From an uncultured Pirellulaceae bacterium (GTDB lineage Bacteria; Planctomycetota; Planctomycetia; Pirellulales; Pirellulaceae): a stretch of 7,528 nucleotides of DNA. The stretch lies in the NCBI GenBank assembly GCA_947259675.1, contig CAMYNE010000086.1, positions 1-7,528 of the forward strand. The letters run 5' to 3'. Below are positions 1 to 5,686 of this stretch, in pieces. The notes beneath the pieces were generated by a model. That model ran no database searches, had not been told where the DNA came from, and saw only the letters and a list, made by a program, of their open reading frames with translations. Position 1 is the stretch's first letter; the number at the start of each line of letters is the position of its first letter. Both the position numbers and the translations under genes were made by a program.

Positions 1-207
1 GGCGAGCATGAATCGTTTGATGATGCGATCCTGGCCGCCAATGAGTGGCTGGTTACCAATTCGATCAAGGTAATCAGCCTGGAAACCGTCGTGCTGCCGA
101 ATATCTGGAGTCGCTGGGAAGATGGCTCAGCCGATGCGTCGATTGGTACGGGTGACTCGCCCAGTCGCTGGCACCAATTTTTACGGTGCTGGTATCAAGA
201 CGAATAA
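1..207 (+). CDS. C-terminal end of an unrecognised protein (5' truncated)
   Basis: Frame 1 is open from the left edge to a TAA at 205-207 and gives the last 68 residues of a longer protein. The stretch has an ordinary, mostly acidic composition and is tryptophan-rich near its end (NEWLV, NIWSRWEDG, SRWHQFLRCWYQ). No membrane segment or known catalytic motif is visible. The WHQF-RCWY ending resembles tails of uncharacterised planctomycete proteins as I remember them, but I cannot name a family. The gene converges on the 80-residue minus-strand gene with only three bases between the two stop codons, so there is no room for a separate terminator. The even codon pattern and the clean stop support real coding. 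The function cannot be inferred from this fragment. Confidence 0.65.
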   Translation, partial: GEHESFDDAILAANEWLVTNSIKVISLETVVLPNIWSRWEDGSADASIGTGDSPSRWHQFLRCWYQDE

Positions 208-210
208 TAT

Positions 211-453
211 TTACGCGGCGCGGTTATTTTCAGAAGAGAATTCGTAATTCACCAACAGCGGATCGTCGCTCAATTGGGATTCCAGTAGATCAAGTCGTTC
301 CGTCACCGACAAAGCCAAGTCGATAAACAACCACTTTACTCCGCCGAACTGACAAATGCCCCCACCGGTTCCACCGAAATAATCGTAACGAACCTTGTAG
401 CCTACTCGTTGGGCTTCCGTGATTAGCTGATCAAAATTTTCTACCGTGCTCAT
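211..453 (-). CDS. Small conserved hypothetical protein (80 aa, glycine-rich core)
   Basis: This ORF encodes 80 residues starting at ATG (451-453) and ending at TAA (211-213). An AAGGAA ribosome-binding site (461-466 on the plus strand) lies seven bases before the ATG, which fixes the start. The protein is small and soluble, with no signal peptide or membrane helix. Its N-terminal 20 residues look like an amphipathic helix. A glycine-rich core follows (YFGGTGGG, then FGGVKWLFIDLALS, about residues 24-50), then an acidic helix (ERLDLLESQLSDD). The alternation of GG turns and hydrophobic strands suggests a compact alpha/beta fold, perhaps zinc-independent because only one Cys is present. I remember similar short proteins in planctomycete genomes but know no function. 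It appears to be monocistronic, with its own promoter candidate upstream. Confidence 0.72.
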   Translation of the reverse strand: MSTVENFDQLITEAQRVGYKVRYDYFGGTGGGICQFGGVKWLFIDLALSVTERLDLLESQLSDDPLLVNYEFSSENNRAA

Positions 454-522
454 AATCGACTTCCTTGTCAGAACCGCACAACTTCACGTCCTGTGAATGG
501 CCGCGCAAAAATTGGGTCTGCG

Positions 523-551
523 ATTATAGATTAAATAGATGTGGTTTAGAA
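523..551 (-). promoter_or_regulatory. Candidate sigma-70-like promoter for the 80-aa gene
   Basis: On the minus strand a perfect TATAAT lies at 523-528. With a 17-base spacer, TTCTAA (546-551) is a poor -35 match with three of six bases. The -10 box is about 70 bases ahead of the ATG at 453, leaving a 5' leader of roughly 60 bases. The call rests on the perfect -10 element, and promoter consensus in planctomycetes is poorly established. Confidence 0.35.
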
Positions 552-627
552 ACCCGGATTGAAATGACGATAAGTGAGCTGAATTAAGTTGTTGCAATAT
601 CGTTCTCGGTCCGTTTACCACTCAACA

Positions 628-648
628 GACCAATCAGGCAAATTGGTC
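628..648. repeat. Inverted repeat GACCAAT-N7-ATTGGTC upstream of the histidine kinase
   Basis: A perfect 7-bp inverted repeat (628-634 and 642-648) with a seven-base spacer lies 77 bases before the kinase GTG start, within the 454-725 spacer. Centre-to-centre spacing is 14 bp. It is therefore compatible with a dimeric regulator site or with a short RNA hairpin. No T-tract follows, so it is not an intrinsic terminator. Apart from this, the promoter candidate at 523-551 and the ribosome-binding site, I see nothing defined in 454-725. Confidence 0.4.
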
Positions 649-710
649 CGTCTAAGGACATGACAACAACGAAGTGCCCCCTGCCAACTAATAAAGGTTT
701 AACGACCTGA

Positions 711-715
711 AAGGA
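711..715 (+). promoter_or_regulatory. Ribosome-binding site deciding the GTG start of the histidine kinase
   Basis: AAGGA lies ten bases before the GTG at 726. An in-frame TGA at 708-710 closes the frame just upstream, so the GTG is the first conventional start available. This supports the unusual start codon. Confidence 0.55.
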
Positions 716-725
716 CAAACTGCTA

Positions 726-1607
726 GTGACTTCGTGCCAGCACAATCAGTCATCCCATCAAACTACCTCATCAGCTGATCCGGGAAAATCCGCCTTAATT
801 GTTGAAGTTGAACGCCTGCGCCATGAAAACCAGGCACTTAAATCTCAACTTACGCAGGCACAAAAGTCGTCTGCGATTGGCGAATTGGTGAGCACGACCA
901 CGCACGAGTTTAACAACGTGCTAATGATGATTCTCAATTACGCGAAAATCGGAATGCGAAATCGCGACCAGACAGCGCGCGACAAGGCATTTGAGAAAAT
1001 CCTCAGCGCCGGACAACGCGCGACAAAGATTACGAATTCGGTACTGGGGATGGCTCGAAATCGAAGCGAACATTTTGCGCCAACCAACCTTGAGAATATT
1101 GTCGACGAAACGATGGTCTTGCTGGAACGTGAACTTCAAAAATATAGAATCAGCGTCGAGGTTGACGTCGACGATAATTTGCCAATGGTTTCCGCGATTG
1201 GGAACCAGATTCAACAGGTTTTGCTCAACCTCGTAATCAACGCGCGTCAAGCGATGCCAGATGGTGGGCAATTGATTATTCGTTTGAAGAAAGACGCCGA
1301 CGCAAATTCGGTCGATTTGAGCGTGCGAGATTTTGGCTCAGGAATTTCGCAAGACAAATTGCGAAAGATATTCGAACCCTATTACACGACAAAAGCCGGG
1401 CCCGATGAATCAGGCAAAGGAGGAACGGGTTTGGGATTGCATGCATGTTATAACATCATTGAAGCGCACGGCGGAAAAATTCGTGTAGAAAGCTCTATTG
1501 GCAAAGGCACGTGTTTTACAATAAGGATACCTGTTAACAGGCAGCAACCGGTAATACCTGCCGCGTGTGGTGAGTCCAACGCTGTCCAAGTTTCAGCGAC
1601 GGTCTAG
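726..1607 (+). CDS. Soluble orphan sensor histidine kinase (NtrB/AtoS-like HisKA + HATPase_c)
   Basis: This 293-residue cytosolic kinase starts at GTG and ends at TAG. Residues 1-20 are polar. Residues 22-48 form a likely coiled coil with leucines in heptad positions (24, 31, 38). The HisKA dimerisation domain follows (about 48-115) with H-box THEFNN, whose phospho-acceptor should be His60. The HATPase_c domain (about 155-270) has the N-box QQVLLNLVINA (N168, N172), G1 box DFGSGI (D202), F box IFEPYYTTK (215-223) and G2 box GGTGLGL (232-238). All catalytic motifs look intact. There is no membrane helix and no PAS, GAF or receiver domain. The signal presumably enters through the coiled coil or a partner protein. 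The final 23 residues are an unstructured tail. No response regulator gene is adjacent, so the kinase is an orphan here. From memory, very similar sensor-less kinases occur across planctomycetes. The partner and signal are unknown. Confidence 0.93.
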   Translation: MTSCQHNQSSHQTTSSADPGKSALIVEVERLRHENQALKSQLTQAQKSSAIGELVSTTTHEFNNVLMMILNYAKIGMRNRDQTARDKAFEKILSAGQRATKITNSVLGMARNRSEHFAPTNLENIVDETMVLLERELQKYRISVEVDVDDNLPMVSAIGNQIQQVLLNLVINARQAMPDGGQLIIRLKKDADANSVDLSVRDFGSGISQDKLRKIFEPYYTTKAGPDESGKGGTGLGLHACYNIIEAHGGKIRVESSIGKGTCFTIRIPVNRQQPVIPAACGESNAVQVSATV

Positions 1608-1721
1608 GACTCCCAGCCCTGTCGGCAAGCAAGCTGGCATGGCGCGCGTAAAATCTATTTGCTGTCCCCTCACAACCTGCCAGACTGCAGGAGACGGTCA
1701 AGACTCTTGCGGGTTCTTGTT

Positions 1722-1735
1722 TGTTTGATCAAACA
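1722..1735. repeat. 14-bp perfect palindrome over the mutM stop codon
   Basis: TGTTTGATCAAACA is a perfect palindrome. The mutM stop (TGA, complement of 1729-1731) lies in its centre. It sits between the convergent histidine kinase and mutM genes. The arms have no gap, so it is more likely a protein-binding-type dyad or chance than an RNA hairpin. No clear intrinsic terminator was found in the surrounding 1608-1728 spacer. Confidence 0.3.
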
Positions 1736-2595
1736 CGGGCTCTCGAGCTTCGTTTTGTAGTTTTTTTCTGGCAGTTAGGGCAAAAAAATGTTGCCCGTTG
1801 AGCTTGGACGATCCGTTTGATTTTAGTCGTCCTGCATGTCGGACAAGTTTGGCCCGCGCGGTCGTAGACCAAATGTTTGTCTTGATAGCCTCCCGATCTG
1901 TTGAGTGCGTTGCGATACGTACCATCGGAAAGCGTTGAACCTTCGTACTTGATCGCCATCTCGAGAATCTCAACCATCCACTTGAAGATTTTACTCCACT
2001 GCGATTTCGACAGACGATCGCAACGACTGCGAGGATCGACTTTGGCTTGATGCAGGATTTCGGAAGCGTACAGGTTACCCACGCCCGCGATTGTCGACTG
2101 ATCTAAAAGCGCGACCTTGATTTCGCGCTTGGTGTTTGCGAACCGCTGACAAAATTCGTCGAGAGAAACATCCAGAGCATCGGGTCCCAAGGTTCCGCTG
2201 TCAAGTTTTGCCTGATATTCGACGGGTGAAAACAGAGTCACCTTGCCCAGCCCGCGGCGATCCCAAAACATCAACTTTTTGTGGGGGCAGTTTTTGAGTT
2301 CCAGACTAAATCGCAGATGCTCGCGCGTTGGTGGGTCATCAATCAAAACAAGTCCTGTCATACGCGGTTCAAAAACCAGGCGATCATCCGACTCCAAGCG
2401 TACGACGACTCGTTTGCCCAGCCGTTCAACGGCTTTGATTTTTTGTCCCGCGACTCTTTTGTTCAGGCGATCAATACGAGGTTTTATTTCGATTGGCCGT
2501 TTTGCACAGGGCGTCCTTTGGGCCCGGACAATCGTCGCCCCAACGATCGTCAATATTCCTCGTCGCATCGTTTCGACTTCGGGTAGCTCAGGCAT
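1729..2595 (-). CDS. mutM: Formamidopyrimidine-DNA glycosylase (8-oxoguanine repair)
   Basis: Fpg/MutM is a bifunctional DNA glycosylase/AP lyase that removes 8-oxoguanine and formamidopyrimidines in base excision repair. The 288-residue product begins with the invariant PELPEVE. Pro2 is the catalytic amine after Met removal and Glu3 follows it. Other hallmarks are Lys61 in RLGKRVVV, Met79 in EPRMTG, the helix-two-turn-helix segment STIAGVGNLYASEIL (167-181, Asn174), the TLSDGTY loop (221-227) and a C-terminal zinc finger. Its cysteines are 251, 254, 272 and 275, with the family QRATFFCPNC containing Arg268. The length is slightly above the usual ~270 because of a short basic tail after the finger. 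The usual DPRRFG void-filling loop reads WDRRGLGKV here. ATG is the start; the ribosome-binding site is weak (AAGAAA). The gene stands alone, convergent with the kinase and divergent from trpB. An Nei-type enzyme is less likely because PELPEVE and the Fpg zinc finger both fit MutM. Confidence 0.96.
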   Translation of the reverse strand: MPELPEVETMRRGILTIVGATIVRAQRTPCAKRPIEIKPRIDRLNKRVAGQKIKAVERLGKRVVVRLESDDRLVFEPRMTGLVLIDDPPTREHLRFSLELKNCPHKKLMFWDRRGLGKVTLFSPVEYQAKLDSGTLGPDALDVSLDEFCQRFANTKREIKVALLDQSTIAGVGNLYASEILHQAKVDPRSRCDRLSKSQWSKIFKWMVEILEMAIKYEGSTLSDGTYRNALNRSGGYQDKHLVYDRAGQTCPTCRTTKIKRIVQAQRATFFCPNCQKKTTKRSSRARV

Positions 2596-2627
2596 TTTCG
2601 TTTCTTGTCTATGGCAGTTTGAATCAC

Positions 2628-2657
2628 AGTAGAAGCTTTGCGGGCCGGCTGTTCCAA
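2628..2657 (-). promoter_or_regulatory. Candidate sigma-70-like promoter for mutM
   Basis: On the minus strand TTGGAA (2652-2657; four of six -35 bases) is followed after 18 bases by TCTACT (2628-2633; four of six -10 bases). The -10 box is 32 bases ahead of the mutM ATG, a sensible leader length. Both boxes are imperfect, and the assignment is by eye only. Confidence 0.28.
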
Positions 2658-2739
2658 CACAAACCGTCTTTGATGCTGTCGGATAAACATCTTAAAGCAA
2701 GACGCGTTTACTTGTCAGGCGGTTTACGGTCTATTGAAG

Positions 2740-2779
2740 ATTGGTCTTTTGCACGCCTAAAGATGAGACAATTTTTTTT
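2740..2779 (+). terminator. Imperfect hairpin plus T8 tract in the trpB leader (possible terminator or attenuator)
   Basis: ATTG (2740-2743) can pair with CAAT (2769-2772), and TCTTT (2745-2749) with AAAGA (2759-2763). This gives about nine pairs with an asymmetric internal loop. The stem runs directly into a run of eight T (2772-2779). It lies 77 bases before the proposed trpB GTG. A T-rich run right after a stem, ahead of a biosynthetic gene, is the layout of a leader terminator. The stem is AT-rich and interrupted, however, and no leader peptide with tandem Trp codons is visible. It may instead be a chance T-tract. Confidence 0.25.
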
Positions 2780-2856
2780 GCCAGTGGGGCTTGTTCGGAG
2801 AGTCGGCTCAGCAGGAGCTGCGCCCTCCCGTCACCCGTCCTGCCAAAGAATTCCTT

Positions 2857-4119
2857 GTGTCGTCACGTTCTGATACCTTGGCTTTTGATTTGTCCAGCTC
2901 GTTTTCGTCACAACCCAGTTCTGACTCGCAGTTACCCGATGCCAAGGGGCGTTTTGGTAAATTCGGTGGGCGGTTCGTTCCAGAAACGCTCGTTGCGGCC
3001 CTCGATCAGTTGCAATCGGAATATGAGAAAGCTCAGGGGGATCCTGAGTTTCAAAATCGGCTAGATGCTTTATTGAAGGACTTTGTGGGTCGGCCTTCAC
3101 CGTTGTATTTCGCAAAACGTTTATCCGACCTGTGTGGAGGGGCTCAGATCTGGTTTAAACGAGAAGATTTGAACCATACTGGCTCCCACAAAATTAACAA
3201 CACGCTTGGCCAAGCCTTGTTGACGTTGCGGATGGGCAAGTCGCGAGTGATCGCCGAAACCGGAGCCGGACAACACGGCGTGGCCACCGCGACGGCGTGT
3301 GCCCATTTCGGAATTCCCTGCGTCGTCTACATGGGCGAAGAAGACGTTCGACGACAACAGCCCAATGTGCAAAGTATGAAGTTGCTCGGTGCCGAGATTC
3401 ATCCCGTCACAACCGGCTCACGCACTCTAAGGGATGCCGTGAATGAAGCTATGCGTGACTGGATGTCGAGCGTTGTTGATACCCATTACATCCTGGGGAG
3501 CGTGGTCGGGCCGCACCCGTTTCCAAAAATCGTGCGGGATTTCCAATCAGTTATCGGCCGGGAAACAATCAATCAGTCGAAAGATCGTTTTGGTCGTTTG
3601 CCGGATATCGTCGTTGCGTGTGTGGGAGGCGGAAGTAACGCGGCCGGCATGTTTTACCCGTTTGTGGCCGAGACTGATGTTCCACTCGTTGGGATCGAGG
3701 CGGGTGGACGCAATAGTTCGGCTGGTAATCACGCTTCGCCGCTGACTTATGGTGAGCCGGGTGTGCTTCACGGTAGTTTCAGCTATGTACTCCAAGATGA
3801 TGACGGGCAAACGCAGGACGTTCATTCTGCGTCGGCCGGTTTGGACTATCCGGGCGTTGGTCCCGAACACAGTTATTGGATGTCGACAGGACGTGTGCAA
3901 TACCGAAGTTGTACGGACGCCCAGGCATTGCAGGCATTTGATGCAGTCGCTACCCAGGAAGGAATCTTGCCGGCACTTGAGTCGTCACACGCAGTGTTTG
4001 CCGCGATGGAGATCGCGCGATCCCGGACACCGGATGAAATTGTACTCGTCTGTCTTTCGGGCCGCGGCGACAAAGACGCCGCCGAGATTCAAAGACTGAA
4101 AAAGGAGTTCGACAAATAA
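2857..4119 (+). CDS. trpB: Tryptophan synthase beta subunit
   Basis: TrpB is the PLP enzyme that condenses indole with L-serine to give tryptophan, in an alpha2-beta2 complex with TrpA. Residues are numbered from the GTG chosen here (420 aa). The conserved entry GRFGKFGGRFVPETL is at 31-45. The PLP lysine is Lys112 in HTGSHKINN, and catalytic Glu134 lies in AETGAGQHG. The cofactor phosphate loop GGGSN is at 257-261, and Asp330 (LDYPGVGPEH) is in the COMM-type loop. SGRGDKD (401-407) carries the Ser that contacts the pyridine nitrogen. It is a classical TrpB1. The frame also stays open upstream to a TTG at 2791. I prefer GTG 2857 because AAAGAA lies six bases before it and the longer N-terminus matches nothing conserved. 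TTG 2890 is a further alternative. The resulting N-terminal extension (about 30 residues) is Ser-rich. The stop overlaps the trpA start by one base. Confidence 0.95.
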   Translation: MSSRSDTLAFDLSSSFSSQPSSDSQLPDAKGRFGKFGGRFVPETLVAALDQLQSEYEKAQGDPEFQNRLDALLKDFVGRPSPLYFAKRLSDLCGGAQIWFKREDLNHTGSHKINNTLGQALLTLRMGKSRVIAETGAGQHGVATATACAHFGIPCVVYMGEEDVRRQQPNVQSMKLLGAEIHPVTTGSRTLRDAVNEAMRDWMSSVVDTHYILGSVVGPHPFPKIVRDFQSVIGRETINQSKDRFGRLPDIVVACVGGGSNAAGMFYPFVAETDVPLVGIEAGGRNSSAGNHASPLTYGEPGVLHGSFSYVLQDDDGQTQDVHSASAGLDYPGVGPEHSYWMSTGRVQYRSCTDAQALQAFDAVATQEGILPALESSHAVFAAMEIARSRTPDEIVLVCLSGRGDKDAAEIQRLKKEFDK

Positions 4120-4922
4120 TGTCGGCAGTTGACGAAGTTTTTGTTCGGTTGCGGGCCGATGGGAAGAAAGCGTTCATGCCTTTCATCACCGCTGGCGATC
4201 CGGATCTTGAGTTTACCGCCGACTGCTTACGAGCTCTCGACGCTGTCGGTTGTCATTTGATCGAGCTGGGAATTCCTTACAGCGATCCGATTGCCGATGG
4301 CCCAACGATTCAAGCGTCGTACACTCGAGCACTCAACGCGGGAACCAGACTTGACGCGATCTTCGAAATGGTGGGACGGGTCAGTTCCGAAGTTAAGGCG
4401 CCGATTATTTCGATGGTAAGCTATGCGATCATATTCAGGTTGGGAATCGATGAATTTCTGCGACGGGCAACAGCGGCAGGTTTGTCAGGCGCAATCGTGC
4501 CCGATTTGCCAGTAGATGAATCGGAACAGTTTGCGGCAAAATGTGAAGATGCCGATTTCAGCTTGATTCAACTTATCACTCCAACCACTTCCGGCGACCG
4601 TGCTGTTCAAATTGCCAAAAAGTCGATGGGGTTCATTTACTACGTTTCAATCGCTGGAATCACAGGTGAGCGAAAAGAGCTACCGCCCGAACTGATCGAA
4701 AATTTGACGTCACTTCGAAAGATGACCGAATTGCCGATCTGCGTTGGTTTTGGAATCAGCCAACCCATTCATGCCGAACTACTCAAGCCCGTGGCGGACG
4801 GTTTAATTGTCGGTTCGGCGATTGTGCGACGAATGGCCGATGTAAAAGATGACGTCTCACGAACAAGGACGTTGAAAGAAATCTCTGAATTCGCTTCAAC
4901 CATGATTCAAGCTATCGATTGA
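4119..4922 (+). CDS. trpA: Tryptophan synthase alpha subunit
   Basis: TrpA cleaves indole-3-glycerol phosphate to indole and glyceraldehyde 3-phosphate and channels the indole to TrpB. The 267-residue product is the usual length of this TIM barrel. Catalytic Glu49 (LIELGIPYSDP) and Asp60 (IADGPTIQ) fall at exactly the canonical positions. Loop 6 reads SIAGITG (177-183), with the conserved Thr at 182. Phosphate-binding loops are GFGIS (210-214) and VGSAIV (231-236). The usual loop-2 signature YxNP/YANL is SYAIIF here (101-106). ATG starts inside the trpB stop (TAATG), and AAAGGAG within the trpB 3' end lies 11 bases upstream, so translation of the two genes is probably coupled. This fits the need for equal subunit amounts. 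No other trp gene is in the window. Confidence 0.96.
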   Translation: MSAVDEVFVRLRADGKKAFMPFITAGDPDLEFTADCLRALDAVGCHLIELGIPYSDPIADGPTIQASYTRALNAGTRLDAIFEMVGRVSSEVKAPIISMVSYAIIFRLGIDEFLRRATAAGLSGAIVPDLPVDESEQFAAKCEDADFSLIQLITPTTSGDRAVQIAKKSMGFIYYVSIAGITGERKELPPELIENLTSLRKMTELPICVGFGISQPIHAELLKPVADGLIVGSAIVRRMADVKDDVSRTRTLKEISEFASTMIQAID

Positions 4923-4943
4923 AGACCGTTGTCCCGATCTGCA

Positions 4944-4963
4944 GGCAAAAACCAAGGTTTGCC
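4944..4963 (+). terminator. Stem-loop 22 bp after trpA (weak terminator candidate)
   Basis: GGCAAA (4944-4949) and TTTGCC (4958-4963) form a perfect six-pair stem with an eight-base loop. It sits just after the trpA stop, where a terminator is expected. No T-tract follows on the plus strand, so it could be a Rho-assisted or 3'-end protecting hairpin rather than a classical intrinsic terminator. Confidence 0.28.
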
Positions 4964-5050
4964 GAACGGAACCGGAAAAAGATGACGACTTTAGCCGTTT
5001 CCTAATCATCGATTTTCAAATTGTCAAACAAAAAACGGCAAAGAATCATG

Positions 5051-5092
5051 CGGTGAACTTTGGATTGCCCGCAAAATTCACTTGACCGTTTT
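5051..5092 (+). terminator. Imperfect hairpin followed by T4 between trpA and the 177-aa gene
   Basis: CGGT (5051-5054) pairs with ACCG (5085-5088), GAA (5055-5057) with TTC (5077-5079), and TTTG (5059-5062) with CAAA (5072-5075). A short T4 run follows (5089-5092). Bulges interrupt the stem, so the structure is uncertain. Its position between trpA and the next gene would suit a terminator separating two transcription units. Confidence 0.22.
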
Positions 5093-5111
5093 CAGGATCT
5101 CGAACTACAGT
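5082..5111 (+). promoter_or_regulatory. Candidate sigma-70-like promoter for the 177-aa gene
   Basis: TTGACC (5082-5087; five of six -35 bases) and TACAGT (5106-5111; four of six -10 bases) are separated by 18 bases. The -10 box lies about 40 bases ahead of the GTG start. It overlaps the hairpin candidate at 5051-5092, so at most one of the two readings may be functional. This is by-eye evidence only. Confidence 0.3.
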
Positions 5112-5139
5112 TGAGTATCGGGATAATTTTGTGACTTAC

Positions 5140-5145
5140 GGAGGT
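5140..5145 (+). promoter_or_regulatory. Strong ribosome-binding site deciding a GTG start
   Basis: GGAGGT lies seven bases ahead of the GTG at 5153. It is the best Shine-Dalgarno match in the window and fixes the GTG as the start of the 177-residue protein. The nearby GTG at 5131 is out of frame. Confidence 0.65.
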
Positions 5146-5152
5146 TGTTGAC

Positions 5153-5686
5153 GTGACAGCAAATCCTGAAAAATCACCTGTACGTCGTTACTTTTCTGGT
5201 CTGGCAGAGAATACATTTCAGGCACAGCTGGGAATTGTTGATCCGCCGCTGGTTGACTACGTTAGCGGTCTCTTGATCCGCTTCATTCGAAGCGATGTTG
5301 TCCACCGTATGAGAGGTGTTACGGGACGTCCATTGATGAGCGTGCCGGAGATGGTGAGCGAAGCGTCAGAACGCTTGGGAGGCGCGCAGAGAGAGATTCA
5401 CCAACACATTGGTGACTTCACCTTGTTTTGGGCAGGCGTTTATCCTGAAGCGCTTTGCAATGACAAACATGATTCAGTTCAGTTCGACGCTTATCGCGCG
5501 CACGGCAAACGGTCTTATCGAATCGCCAGTTCGATTGAGTCAACCAGCGAAGATGCACCACCCGCCCACGTGCTGCACAGGTTAAGCGATCGTTTTGATC
5601 TTTGCTGCTATGGTTTGCGCGAAATCCGGCGTCAGTGGGAAAGCGGTGAAGATCGGTATGGTCCCGGCTCGATCCTGTTGAACTAG
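5153..5686 (+). CDS. Conserved hypothetical protein (177 aa)
   Basis: I cannot assign a function. The product is a soluble, largely helical protein of 177 residues with no signal peptide or membrane segment. Distinctive blocks are YFSGLAENTFQAQLGIVDPP (13-32), the hydrophobic-basic helix VDYVSGLLIRFIRSD (34-48), the block HQHIGDFTLFWAGVYPEAL (83-101), GKRSYRIASSIES (117-129) and the C-terminal helix LCCYGLREIRRQW. The density of aromatic and invariant-looking residues suggests a conserved family, and I remember similar sequences in planctomycetes and some other bacteria. His-83, His-85 and Asp-88 in the HQHIGDF block could bind a metal or ligand, but this is speculation. GTG is supported by GGAGGT. 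The gene follows trpA in the same direction at 230 bp, behind its own promoter candidate, so it is probably a separate transcription unit. It converges on the ABC ATPase gene. Confidence 0.82.
   Translation: MTANPEKSPVRRYFSGLAENTFQAQLGIVDPPLVDYVSGLLIRFIRSDVVHRMRGVTGRPLMSVPEMVSEASERLGGAQREIHQHIGDFTLFWAGVYPEALCNDKHDSVQFDAYRAHGKRSYRIASSIESTSEDAPPAHVLHRLSDRFDLCCYGLREIRRQWESGEDRYGPGSILLN

Noticed and set aside
921..1271. 116-residue minus-strand ORF inside the histidine kinase gene
   Set aside because: It lies antisense to the well-supported HisKA/HATPase_c coding frame and has no recognisable motif; it is a shadow of that gene.
2243..2632. Overlapping plus-strand ORFs across the mutM N-terminal half
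   Set aside because: They are antisense to the conserved Fpg frame with PELPEVE and show biased, motif-free composition.
2596..2740. A trp leader peptide or T-box ahead of trpB
   Set aside because: I found no short ORF with tandem TGG codons and no T-box-like sequence, so only the hairpin with its T-tract is reported, with low confidence.
2791..2856. TTG start extending trpB by 22 residues
   Set aside because: There is no ribosome-binding site before TTG 2791, and the extra residues precede any part conserved in TrpB. GTG 2857 has a purine-rich run at suitable distance.
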